Assembly (NCBI GenBank): GCA_003554685.1
Contig: PWHA01000018.1
Location: 1 to 10,243 of the forward strand
Length of the DNA: 10,243 bases
Origin: Halanaerobiaceae bacterium
GTDB taxonomy: Bacteria; Bacillota; Halanaerobiia; Halanaerobiales; Halarsenatibacteraceae
Direction: 5' to 3'
In this document: positions 1 through 6,566 of the stretch, piece by piece
How the letters are laid out: every line of letters starts with the position of its first letter
How positions within the stretch are numbered: position 1 is the stretch's first letter
Notes under the pieces: model-generated
Database searches by the model: none
Seen by the model: only the letters and a program-made list of their open reading frames with translations
What the model was told of the DNA's origin: nothing
Position numbers and translations under genes: made by a program

Positions 1-716
1 AGATTGAGCTCCGCCCTCTCATAATCGGGATCAAGCTCCAGCGCCTTCTCATAATTATCCCGGGCTGATTCCAGCTCAGTCAGATTTTCATAGGCTATCC
101 CTAAATTATTAAAAATGTAAGCCTCGGCTGGATCCTGAGCAGCGGCCTCTTCAAGATGATCAACCGCATCAGCAAAATTTCCCTTTCTAATATAAGCCAG
201 CCCCAGATTGTTACGGATATGATAGTTATCAGGGTTTATCTCCACCGCTGTTTCAAGGTAAGCTGTCGCATTCTCCAGATCATCCTCGGCCATAGCCAGC
301 AGACCTCTAAGGTTGTAATACTGCTCATCCTGCTCTCTCATATCTTCCGGAACTTCCTCAAGAATCTCCCGGGCTTCATCTATTTGCTGATTGCGGTAAA
401 GAAGTCTGGCATAATTAACCAGAGTCCTGTAATCCTCAGGACGCAGCTCATAAGCTTCAGACATATACTCAACCCCGGCTTGATAATCATTTAACCGGAG
501 ATAGGTCATACCCAGAAAGAAATTAGCTTCCCAGCGGTAATTCTCCAGCTCCAGAACCTGCTGCCACAGCTCCTCAGCCTCCTGATACTCACCGGCATGA
601 AAGGCAGATCTTGCCTCCTCAACAGTTTCCAATCCCTCACCTGCTGAAACCAAAAGAGCTGCTGTCAGAACAAAAATTACAGCTATAATCAAACTCCCGA
701 ATCCTCTGTTTTTCAT
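1..716 (-). CDS. Secreted TPR-repeat protein, 3' end outside window
   Basis: The reading frame is open from an ATG at 716 to the window edge (238 codons), so the C-terminus is missing. The first 25 residues form a signal peptide: basic start MKNRG, a hydrophobic stretch (SLIIAVIFVLTAALLV), and a probable cleavage site at VSA|GEG. The rest is a string of 34-residue tetratricopeptide repeats. Typical TPR positions are visible in segments such as NNLGLAYIRKGNFADAVDHL and NNLGIAYENLTELESA, with helix-ending NPDN and DPDY motifs. TPR arrays bind other proteins; the partner cannot be told. The mature part is very acidic. GAGGT lies 5 nt before the ATG, and a longer purine run (GAAAGGGGG) lies further upstream. 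A promoter at 855-882 fits. Base composition is more GC-rich than in the accessory middle of the window. It could be a lipoprotein-like or exported assembly factor; only the fold is certain. Confidence 0.9.
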   Translation of the reverse strand, partial: MKNRGFGSLIIAVIFVLTAALLVSAGEGLETVEEARSAFHAGEYQEAEELWQQVLELENYRWEANFFLGMTYLRLNDYQAGVEYMSEAYELRPEDYRTLVNYARLLYRNQQIDEAREILEEVPEDMREQDEQYYNLRGLLAMAEDDLENATAYLETAVEINPDNYHIRNNLGLAYIRKGNFADAVDHLEEAAAQDPAEAYIFNNLGIAYENLTELESARDNYEKALELDPDYERAELN

Positions 717-854
717 AGTAACCTCGTATCCCCCTTTCAAATATAGAAAAAATCTGCAGCTAAATTTTTCACCAATTTCACCAAACAGACCAGCTTCTCT
801 TTCTACCTGCACTTTAAAATATGAGCTTTAATAAGCATTTCTACCTGTATATAT

Positions 855-882
855 ATAATACACGATTTCAATCAATTTTCAA
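855..882 (-). promoter_or_regulatory. Sigma-70-type promoter for the TPR gene
   Basis: On the minus strand TTGAAA (877-882) and TATTAT (855-860) are separated by 16 nt. This predicts a transcript starting near 848 with a leader of about 130 nt before the ATG at 716. The leader contains a 10-nt direct repeat (CAGGTAGAAA on the minus strand, at 838-847 and 800-809), the first copy falling at the predicted start site. The role of the repeat is unknown. Confidence 0.5.
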
Positions 883-1097
883 GGCAAATTTCCCTAATCC
901 AGGGGAGCCCAACAGAGTTTGACATTCTGGGCAAAATTTTCTAAGCAAACCCCCAAAGACAGGCAAACTCACATTACCTTAAGAGCATAACAATAGTTGA
1001 AAATATAACGGTGTATTTGCAAAGCTAACCCCTATTATCCTCTAGATCACAACAAAACATAAAAATATTACAGCATACTTACAGAATAATCATTCGA
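883..1097. other. Intergenic region, no gene seen
   Basis: This AT-rich stretch lies between the TPR promoter and the end of the methyltransferase gene. I find no reading frame with a ribosome binding site and no clear intrinsic terminator for the methyltransferase transcript. A TTGACA near 918 on the plus strand has no acceptable -10 partner. Confidence 0.5.
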
Positions 1098-1727
1098 TCA
1101 CTCTATCAATGATATTAAGAGAAATACTCCATTTTCACCGAATCCTTCTACTTTTTTCAGCCCAAACCCATATTTTTTTAGGCTGTTTTTTAGTTTATCT
1201 TCTTTTTGCTGCAATTGACTGCCAAAGTGAGATAAAGATAACAGCAGATAACCATCAGGTTTTAAGGTTCTTTTAACCTCTGTAAGTGAGAAAGGTGCAT
1301 TAGAAGCAGTTATTAGAGAAAAACTATCCTGTTCAAAGGGGAGATCATATATATCTCCTCTGATAAATTCCAGTCTGTTATAACCAGCTTTGTCGGCCTT
1401 ATTTTTGGCAGCAACAAGCATATCATCGGCAGCATCAATTCCAACAATATTAGAACGGGAAAAAGTTTCTGCTAAATACAAAGCAGCAGCACCTGTTCCT
1501 GTGCCCAGGTCAAGAATCCTATCCGGATAGAAGTCAGCAGTTTCCCTGTATAATTTAACACCCTGTTTTAAAGGCATTAAATAATTTTCCTCCCCTTCAA
1601 TAATTTCATCAAAATCAATTCTGCCTGCCAGAAATTGAAAGGGAAGTTTCAACATCTTTTTGAACAGCCAGCTTTCCAGCAGTGGCGGATAAATAATGAC
1701 CAGCCTGATAAAGAACCCCAAAAACAA
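1098..1727 (-). CDS. Class I SAM-dependent methyltransferase
   Basis: The protein has the Rossmann-type methyltransferase core. Motif I (ILDLGTGTGAAALYLAE, about residues 70-87) binds the methionine part of SAM. An acidic residue ends beta-2 (VGIDAADDM), and motif II/III-like segments follow (RGDIYDLPFEQDSFSLITAS). It ends with a hydrophobic beta strand (GVFLLISLIE). The N-terminal 30 residues are hydrophobic and basic and may touch the membrane. The substrate is not recognisable; an arsenic or quinone/lipid methyltransferase cannot be told apart here. Coordinates use the TTG at 1727, the only standard start near the family's N-terminus, but it lacks a well-spaced ribosome binding site. The only strong one (AAGGGGGGG) sits 7 nt before an in-frame ATT at 1748, which would add seven residues (IKRALRS). 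It is transcribed away from the permease remnants. Confidence 0.85.
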   Translation of the reverse strand: MFLGFFIRLVIIYPPLLESWLFKKMLKLPFQFLAGRIDFDEIIEGEENYLMPLKQGVKLYRETADFYPDRILDLGTGTGAAALYLAETFSRSNIVGIDAADDMLVAAKNKADKAGYNRLEFIRGDIYDLPFEQDSFSLITASNAPFSLTEVKRTLKPDGYLLLSLSHFGSQLQQKEDKLKNSLKKYGFGLKKVEGFGENGVFLLISLIE

Positions 1728-1770
1728 TGATCTTAAAGCCCTTTTAATAGTAAATCCCCCCCTTGAAATA

Positions 1771-1810
1771 AAATTATATTAAGCACAAATGAAATTATAT
1801 TAAGCACAAA
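1771..1810. repeat. Two-copy direct repeat carrying duplicated TATAAT
   Basis: AAATTATATTAAGCACAAA occurs exactly twice, at 1771-1789 and 1792-1810, a period of 21 bp (two helical turns). Read on the minus strand each copy contains TATAAT, so the duplication doubles a possible -10 element ahead of the methyltransferase gene. Neither TATAAT has a good -35 at 16-18 bp. It may be a duplicated operator or -10, or a replication-slippage product. Confidence 0.7.
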
Positions 1811-1886
1811 AGAATTTCTATCCTGTAAATACAAGTCCAATTTTCTATTTTTCTCTTTCCATATATAGCGATTAGATGCTTTTAAT

Positions 1887-1898
1887 GATTATATAATC
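1887..1898 (+). promoter_or_regulatory. Possible -10 region/palindrome for permease operon
   Basis: GATTATATAATC is a perfect 12-bp palindrome that contains TATAAT (1892-1897), 28 bp before the TTG start at 1925. There is no convincing -35 element, so promoter activity is uncertain. Confidence 0.3.
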
Positions 1899-1924
1899 CT
1901 ATCTTCCTCATTAGGGGTGTTAAC

Positions 1925-2402
1925 TTGACAGTTGCAATAACAATTAATCTGATAACCCTGGAATTCTGGTATATTCAATTTCTAAATCAACCCGGTGTAC
2001 AAAAAAACTGTTAAGATAGCTTACATGAAAGGAATATATTTAGCTCCCTGGATGATTGGAATCATAGTTTTAATCGGTGTGATTTTAAGCTTTGTTCCAC
2101 CCCAGTTAATTGAGCAGTATCTGGGCGGAGAAATGACCATCTACCAGGTAGGTGCTGCTGCTCTGATTGGTACCATCAGCATAATACCCAACCTGGTTGC
2201 TTTGCCCCTGGCAGGATCACTAATTGAATCCGGGGCTTCCTATACCACCATAGTTGCTTTTTTGACCACTTTAACCATGGTTGGTTTTGTCACTTTACCT
2301 TTGGAATTGAAGGAGATGGGCAAAAAAATCACCTTCTGGCGTAATTTTCTTGCTTTTTTTGCTGCAGTTATAATTACAATAATCATAGGAATCCTTATGT
2401 AA
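1925..2402 (+). pseudogene. Half-size permease (COG0701/ArsP-like), N-terminus frameshifted
   Basis: The long open frame 1995-2402 encodes about four membrane helices of the COG0701/DUF318 permease family. It shows the family's repeated-half pattern: a helix ending IGVILSFVPPQLIEQYLGGE, then the conserved ALIGTISIIPNLVALPLAGSL segment and VGFVTLPLELKEMGKK. In organisms with split versions each half is about 150-160 residues, so the GTG at 1995 leaves the first helix missing. That helix is still present in other frames: MTVAITINLITL from a TTG at 1925 (preceded by AGGGGTG, 5 nt spacing), then GILVYSIS in the next frame, then the open frame from about 1995. Two frameshifts therefore separate the true start from the body. 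Related full-size ArsP proteins export methylated arsenic; that function is not demonstrated here, and the gene is probably dead. Confidence 0.7.
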
Positions 2403-2438
2403 AGGTGAATTTCATCTCCATCTGAAAAAAGAGATTAT

Positions 2439-2960
2439 ATGAAACAGAAAAAACCAAGCAGCAGTCTAAAAAAAACTGATTGGCTTTATTTTTATCACCG
2501 TTATCATCCTGGGTTTGCTCAGAATATTTTTGCCCGAGGAAAGCGATATAAGTTTCGCAATTATGAAAGATTATAGTCTGGAAGTGCTGGCTATTTTCCC
2601 TCCGGTGCTAATTCTAATGGGGCTGGCTGATGTTTGGATTCCCCGTGCCAAGATCAAGAAGTATCTGGGAGAGGGTTCGGGAATTACGGGAATACTAATT
2701 TCTATGTCTTTAGGAACACTTCCCGCCGACCCAATGTTTATAGCTTTTCCCATAGTCGGTGAAATGATTAGAAAAGGCGCTAGAATTTAAATGTTGTAGT
2801 ATTTTTGGGAACCTGGACTTCGCTGAAAATATCGCAAATAGGAGTAGAAATTCAATTTCTGGGTCTGCAGTTTTCCATCTATCGAGTTCTACTGACATTT
2901 GCTGCTGTAATCAGTATCGAATTTTTGACTGATAAAATGTATCCCTCTGAGAAAGGATGA
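2439..2960 (+). pseudogene. Second half-size permease (COG0701), two frameshifts
   Basis: The ATG at 2439 begins MKQKKPSSSLKKTDWL. Near 2485-2490 the frame must shift by one base to continue as IFITVIILGLLRIFLPEES and through the conserved core (VLAIFPPVLILMGLADVW, then SMSLGTLPADPMFIAFPIV). A second shift near 2785-2788, which returns to the original frame, gives NVVVFLGTWTSLKI and a final helix ending before the TGA at 2958. The two lesions behave as a one-base insertion and a one-base deletion about 300 bp apart. The gene starts 36 nt after its partner half and has only a weak ribosome binding site (AAAAAAGAG). The conserved paired arrangement suggests the two halves once formed one transporter. 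No -1 slippery heptamer lies in frame at the second shift, so programmed frameshifting is unlikely. Confidence 0.7.
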
Positions 2961-2965
2961 TAATT

Positions 2966-3094
2966 ATGCAAACTTATTCTCTGTTAAAAACTGTTTTAAG
3001 CGAAGGAGAATGCTTGATATCTCAACCAGCCACAATGTCCATGCAAGCCAAAGAAAACTCACGTGTGCTGGGCATACAGGTTAAACCCTGTTGA
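2966..3094 (+). pseudogene. Internally deleted cupin remnant, 42 codons
   Basis: The frame from the ATG at 2966 begins MQTYSLLK, matching MKTFDLLS at the start of the intact cupin encoded at 3501-3809. It then jumps to VLSEGECLISQPATMSMQAK and ends VLGIQVKPC, matching the last third of that protein. About 58 codons of the beta-barrel are missing in frame. AAAGGATG precedes the ATG with good spacing, and the start is 5 nt after the stop of the permease remnant, so it was the third gene of that operon. The product would not fold as a cupin. Its last 14 bp overlap the end of the radical SAM remnant on the other strand. Confidence 0.75.
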
Positions 3095-3501
3095 TTCTTT
3101 CTCCCTTTCGCACAATATTATTGCTCTTTAGTTTCATAAAAATCAGGGAGAGTATAATATCTATTTCTTTTGCTGTATAGAAGCCCGGCAAATTTAGCCA
3201 GCAGAGACAACACCAATTTTCGCAGCCCTGAATCCAGACCGTAGTTTTTAAAGTTTTTAGTGATCTTTTAATGGCATAAAAAATCTTAATGGCGTTAACA
3301 AACTCATCTTCCAATTCAGAAGCTGACATATTCCGAGGTGCAAAAACTACAACTGTGAGGGCAACCTCGAGTAGTTAGTACATTGGCTGCTTCAGTAGGA
3401 GTCTGTAAAAGTGAGTAATCAGGAAAAGAGAGGGAATTGAGATCTTTTACCGGTTGACACTCTACAATATCGGATTTTTCTCTACCTTCTATTATATCCA
3501 C
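3081..3501 (-). pseudogene. B12-binding radical SAM protein remnant
   Basis: Reading down from 3501, the frame carries the linker typical of cobalamin-binding radical SAM enzymes (DLNSLSFPDYSLL) and the iron-sulfur cluster motif TTRGCPHSCSFC (CxxxCxxC), then stops at 3316 soon after CTSEYV. An overlapping second frame (3329 to 3081) continues with SELEDEFVNAIKIFYAIKRS, which resembles the C-terminal part of the same family, and ends at a TAA. The B12-binding N-terminal domain and some 200 residues of the TIM-barrel are absent. In the first frame the sequence stays open a little upstream of 3501 (GGSGEPEND, like the GEGE segment before the linker), so a deletion probably joined it to the end of the cupin gene. 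The GTG at 3501 is not a credible native start. Family assignment is secure for the motif region and moderate for the C-terminal part. Confidence 0.65.
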
Positions 3502-3809
3502 TATATCATTTTCGGGCTCACCTGAACCCCCAGCACTCTGGAATACTCCTTAGCCTGCATTGACATGGTAGCTGGAGGCGAAATAATACTTTCACCCCGG
3601 CTCAGAAAAGCCTGCTCCCCATCAGCTGACACCTCGACTCCACCTTTCATTACCACAAAAATTACATAAGCTTCCATATCACAGGGAGGTATTTCCTCAT
3701 CCTTATCCAGCTGAATAATGCGGGCACTAAATTCTTCTTTTTCGGAAGTATAAAAAACTTCCGCTCTTTCTTCACCAATTTCTCGAGAAAGAAGATCAAA
3801 AGTTTTCAT
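3501..3809 (-). CDS. Small cupin-fold protein
   Basis: The 102-residue protein fits one small beta-barrel cupin: an N-terminal helix (MKTFDLLSREI), then alternating strands including FSARIIQLDKDEEIPP (27-42), AYVIFVVMKGGVEVSADGE (47-65) and a conserved-looking tail PATMSMQAKEYSRVLGVQV (79-97). The histidines that bind metal in enzymatic cupins are absent, so it is more likely a binding or sensor domain than an oxygenase. The start is the ATG at 3809 because AAAGGAG lies 8 nt upstream; an in-frame TTG at 3827 overlaps that site and is rejected. TATAAT at 3834-3839 probably drives it. It is followed directly by the radical SAM remnant, whose sequence overlaps its stop codon. The deleted relative at 2966-3094 shares 13 consecutive tail residues apart from one change. 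The biological role is unknown. Confidence 0.75.
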   Translation of the reverse strand: MKTFDLLSREIGEERAEVFYTSEKEEFSARIIQLDKDEEIPPCDMEAYVIFVVMKGGVEVSADGEQAFLSRGESIISPPATMSMQAKEYSRVLGVQVSPKMI

Positions 3810-3833
3810 GATGATTTCTCCTTTCAAATTTTA

Positions 3834-3839
3834 ATTATA
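3834..3839 (-). promoter_or_regulatory. -10 element (TATAAT) of the cupin gene
   Basis: TATAAT on the minus strand lies 24 nt before the ATG at 3809 and would place the transcript start just ahead of the AAAGGAG ribosome binding site. The -35 region is poor, so the promoter may need an activator. Confidence 0.4.
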
Positions 3840-3966
3840 CTCTGTTCTGTTTAATTGGTCTGCAGTTAAATTTTATCATTAATAATTCCAAAATAATATG
3901 ACATTTCTCACACTTGATTTATCTCCATCAGCAGTTCACTTTTTATTTTACGACTATAAACATCAT

Positions 3967-4806
3967 TTAAGAATATGAGCCTTTTCTTTTTAGGAAAATT
4001 AGTATCGCTAAAGTGATCGCTGGTAAAATTGCAACTGGCAAATATAAAATCATATGAGGATGGCTAAAGTCATTAATCCAGATATTTAGTGAGCTGATAC
4101 TCATTATTAACAGTGCAAAAGAAATAATCCAAAATCCTTTTTTTGTAAAAGCAGCTAAATAAGGAATGCCTACAGCTGTTAAAATTACCCCGAAGAAATT
4201 ACTATACATTCCTGTAAAATTATTTAAGTTAATCTCTTCAGGAATGCTCAAAAGAGTCTGCATTTCTAAAAAAGCCTCATATGTGCCAAATAGATTTCCT
4301 CCAGCACTAATAATAATCATAATAAACAATACTATTTTTAAAAGCTTATATTTTTCGGAAGAATACAGATTTAATAGGATGATCAATGATGATAATAATC
4401 CAAATAATAATATCAGAATTCCATTTTGTATGAGTTGATTGGAAATATAAGGGGCTGTTTCAATAATAAATGCCCCAATAATAGAGATAACCGCTAACCC
4501 GCCAAGCGCAAGAGTTTTCCCGAATAAATTTCCTCTATAAACTGGAATCGATAAAATTAAAAGGCCTATTCCCATAACCAAAGTCAAATCATTTAAAACA
4601 GGATATATATAGTTGATTGTTGTAGATACAGTCTGCATCCTATAACTTTCTGCAGATGGTTCTTGCATTTCAGTAACCGCACTTAAAAACTGAGAAAATA
4701 ATATTTGAGAAACCAGTGTTATTAAAATCACACCACAGATAAACACAACAATGCCTATTCTTTTGTCTTTTTTATTCCTCCTCATAAAATCCTTCCTATT
4801 ATTCAT
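3967..4806 (-). CDS. Polytopic membrane protein, unknown family
   Basis: From the ATG at 4806 the protein has 279 residues and about eight hydrophobic segments, among them IGIVVFICGVILITLVSQIL near the N-terminus, LTLVMGIGLLILSIPVY, LALGGLAVISIIGAFII, LILLFGLLSSLIILLNL, IVLFIMIIISAGGNLFG and a C-terminal LYLPVAILPAITLAILIFL followed by a basic tail KRKGSYS. No family motif is recognised. A further ATG at 4785 has the stronger ribosome binding site (AGGAAGG, 5 nt away) and is an alternative start that keeps all helices. The gene begins 2 nt after the stop of the upstream methyltransferase, so the two are translationally coupled and should act in one process, for example export or resistance involving a methylated compound; this is inference. 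The AT content is high, like its partner gene. Confidence 0.75.
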   Translation of the reverse strand: MNNRKDFMRRNKKDKRIGIVVFICGVILITLVSQILFSQFLSAVTEMQEPSAESYRMQTVSTTINYIYPVLNDLTLVMGIGLLILSIPVYRGNLFGKTLALGGLAVISIIGAFIIETAPYISNQLIQNGILILLFGLLSSLIILLNLYSSEKYKLLKIVLFIMIIISAGGNLFGTYEAFLEMQTLLSIPEEINLNNFTGMYSNFFGVILTAVGIPYLAAFTKKGFWIISFALLIMSISSLNIWINDFSHPHMILYLPVAILPAITLAILIFLKRKGSYS

Positions 4807-4808
4807 GA

Positions 4809-5432
4809 TTATCTCTTTGGTTTGCAAATATACCAATTTGCTTTCCTACCCACATTAATTACTTCTACTTGAGAAAAACAAGATTTCATTTCTGTAACGC
4901 AGTCCTCCATTTCCGATTCAGGATTTTCAATAAAATTAAAATAATCCCCACCTTCTAACCATTCTATCAAAGAAGTTAACAACGATCTTTTATCATTATA
5001 ATCATGTATAATGACCCATTTCTCAGCCACGCGACTCATCTCTGCATATACTCTTTTTCTTTCCTCAACCTTTAAACCATGAGCCACATAAGATGCAAAG
5101 GCAATATGAAAACTGTTATCATCAAATGGCAAACCTTCAAGCACATTGGTTTGAACAAAATTTATGCTCTTATTTTCTGATTTGCTCCTGGCCACTTTCA
5201 GCATATACTTAGCTATATCAATACCAGTTACTTTCATTCCTTTTTCATTCAATACTGAACATAATGCCCCGGTCCCACAACCAATATCAACGGCGGTTCT
5301 ATATTGATTTATATCAATTTCACCCTTAACACTATCAATAACTCCACGATAACGTCTTTTTTGTCTTTTATAAAACAATCCGTAAATAGGTGATATTATG
5401 TTAAACAGCAGCTTGCTTTTCCGTTCCCCCAA
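4809..5432 (-). CDS. Class I SAM-dependent methyltransferase
   Basis: This is a 207-residue protein of the Methyltransf_11/25 type. Motif I is AVDIGCGTGALCSVL (about residues 47-61), the acidic end of beta-2 is in VTGIDIAKYMLKVA, and the following LEGLPFDDNSFHIAFASYVAHGL is the usual motif II/III region. The start is TTG at 5432, with AAGGAG 9 nt upstream; no ATG competes. The N-terminus (LLFNIISPIYGLFYKRQKRRY) resembles the helical cap of small methyltransferases acting on small or lipid-like acceptors. The substrate is not identifiable. It is the first gene of a two-gene operon with the membrane protein at 3967-4806, served by a promoter at 5491-5518 and a dyad operator at 5459-5474. It is not closely similar to the other methyltransferase in this window beyond the shared core. 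Confidence 0.88.
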   Translation of the reverse strand: MGERKSKLLFNIISPIYGLFYKRQKRRYRGVIDSVKGEIDINQYRTAVDIGCGTGALCSVLNEKGMKVTGIDIAKYMLKVARSKSENKSINFVQTNVLEGLPFDDNSFHIAFASYVAHGLKVEERKRVYAEMSRVAEKWVIIHDYNDKRSLLTSLIEWLEGGDYFNFIENPESEMEDCVTEMKSCFSQVEVINVGRKANWYICKPKR

Positions 5433-5458
5433 AGATAAACACTCCTTTCTTAAAAGCC

Positions 5459-5474
5459 TGACAAATTTTTGTCA
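5459..5474. promoter_or_regulatory. Dyad operator TGACAAA-TT-TTTGTCA
   Basis: A perfect inverted repeat with 7-bp arms and a 2-bp centre lies about 10-25 nt downstream of the predicted transcript start of the methyltransferase operon and upstream of its ribosome binding site. The position is typical of a repressor site. The cognate regulator is not obvious in the window. Confidence 0.5.
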
Positions 5475-5490
5475 CACAAATCCATACTTA

Positions 5491-5518
5491 GTTATACCAG
5501 GGCTCACAATTATTTTAA
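5491..5518 (-). promoter_or_regulatory. Extended -10 promoter of the methyltransferase operon
   Basis: On the minus strand TATAAC (5491-5496) is preceded by TGG, giving the extended -10 form TGnTATAAC, and by TTAAAA (5513-5518) at 16 bp. The predicted start is near 5484, just before the dyad at 5459-5474. Confidence 0.5.
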
Positions 5519-5519
5519 C

Positions 5520-5797
5520 CTATCGGACTGGTCTTCCGGAAAAAGAAATTTCTAAACTGAGAAAAACTTGAGCAGCCCCCGGACTGGCAACTGCAGAAAA
5601 TAGTTTAACAGCCAGGACCAAAATTTCATCTCACATCATCCCCGTTATCTACATCACAATTTTTACTACTGGACCAGGATAAACAGAATGTTGCCGGAAA
5701 TGAGATTGGATCCTCCGGTGCTGGCTCCAAAGCGGTACTGTTCGGCCAGCCCTCCGGCTCCATGACACATGGAGAAACCACCCAGAGATGTGAACAT
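5520..5797 (-). pseudogene. MOT1-type molybdate/sulfate transporter remnant
   Basis: The frame from 5797 to a TAG at 5666 encodes FSMCHGAGGLAEQYRFGAST followed by GGSNLISGNILFIL. This is the highly conserved C-terminal signature of the MOT1 (MFS_MOT1) molybdate/sulfate transporters, usually PMCHGxGGLAxxYRFGARTGG. Several stops follow. Further down the same strand LLNYFLQLPVRGLLKFFS, and then in another frame LEISFSGRPVR ending at 5520, resemble the family's last helix and tail. Only the final fifth or so of a protein of about 350-400 residues remains, and it is broken by stops and at least one frameshift. It lies 13 bp past the stop of the ABC permease, on the same strand. The motif match is strong; the assignment of the tail is weaker. 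Confidence 0.65.
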
Positions 5798-5810
5798 TTG
5801 TCATCTCCAG

Positions 5811-6566
5811 TTATATTCGTCTGGTTAGAGTGCGACGGTGAAATAGAATTGCTCCCCCCACAACAAGTATCATAAATCCTGTCAGAATTGCTCCTGCTGC
5901 TAAAGGGGAAAGATAATTATTTCCTGCGTAAGCCGCCCTTAACATTTCTACAGCATAGGTAACAGGAGATATATAGCTCAAAATTCTCCCCCAGAAAGGC
6001 AGTTCTGCTAGCGGCACAAAAATTCCGCTGATGAAAATAACAGGCAGCCTTATGGAATTTGCCAGCATCATAACATTGGATGGTTTATCAGTCGGAAGAG
6101 CGGCGAAAGCGCTACCCAGACCGGCAAAAAGCAACGATGCTATCAACGAGGTTAATACCAGCAAAGCAATGCTAATTACTTTAACTCCCAGAAATATATA
6201 GGCAAATAGTATAATTATTACCGCCAAAAACAAAGAAAAGAAAAACCCTGCTAAAATATCGCCAATTACCATAATCCATCTTGGCATCGGCAAAGCTAGT
6301 AGCCTTTCCAATGTTCCAGTTCTTGTTTCCCAGGGAGTAATAAATGGCCCCACAGCTGATCCCGCAAAAAAGAAGGTAATTCCTAGCAGTCCGGGTAAAA
6401 GTTCTAGATAGCTCAGATCTCTTCCCAGAGCAAAAGCAAAAAATAGACAGAAAGGAAATAGCACTCCAAAGATGAGGACAGGGCTTTCACTATAGTATAT
6501 TTTAATATTTTTCCAGGAGACGGCCGTTAGCTGCTGCACAAAGAGATTTATTTTGCTAATTTTCAT
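5811..6566 (-). CDS. ABC-2 type transporter permease
   Basis: The 251-residue protein has six predicted membrane helices in the ABC-2 arrangement: an N-terminal cytoplasmic segment, VLIFGVLFPFCLFFAFALG, ITFFFAGSAVGPFITPWE, a long pair including GFFFSLFLAVIIILFAYIFLG, and a C-terminal helix before RRTLTRRI. The family-typical region FISGIFVPLAELPFWGRIL, followed by SPVTYAVEMLRAAY, is intact, as is the internal ETRTGTLERLLALPM loop that contacts the ATPase. It pairs with the ATPase encoded just upstream; the start codon overlaps that gene's end by 11 bp and uses a GGAGGT site inside it, so the two are coupled. It would form a homodimer in the membrane with two ATPase subunits. The substrate is unknown; the neighbouring His/Cys-rich protein hints at metal- or stress-linked export. 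Confidence 0.92.
   Translation of the reverse strand: MKISKINLFVQQLTAVSWKNIKIYYSESPVLIFGVLFPFCLFFAFALGRDLSYLELLPGLLGITFFFAGSAVGPFITPWETRTGTLERLLALPMPRWIMVIGDILAGFFFSLFLAVIIILFAYIFLGVKVISIALLVLTSLIASLLFAGLGSAFAALPTDKPSNVMMLANSIRLPVIFISGIFVPLAELPFWGRILSYISPVTYAVEMLRAAYAGNNYLSPLAAGAILTGFMILVVGGAILFHRRTLTRRI

Noticed and set aside
156..494. Plus-strand 112-codon open frame
   Set aside because: It lies wholly inside the TPR gene on the other strand; no ribosome binding site and no sensible protein features.
803..838. Eleven-codon leader peptide in the TPR gene leader (minus strand, ATG at 838)
   Set aside because: It has an AGGTAGAA site, but no run of regulatory codons and no terminator structure behind it.
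915..945. TTGACA on the plus strand as a promoter
   Set aside because: The sequence 16-18 bp downstream does not resemble a -10 box, and no gene follows on that strand before 1925.
2781..2795. Programmed -1 frameshift in the second permease half
   Set aside because: No slippery heptamer is in frame at the shift, and the same gene has another frameshift near its start, so decay is simpler.
2571..2898. Two minus-strand open frames of about 60 codons
   Set aside because: They are antisense to the second permease half, whose family motifs are clear on the plus strand.
4166..4438. Plus-strand 90-codon open frame
   Set aside because: Antisense to the membrane protein gene; its sequence is just the complement of hydrophobic codons.
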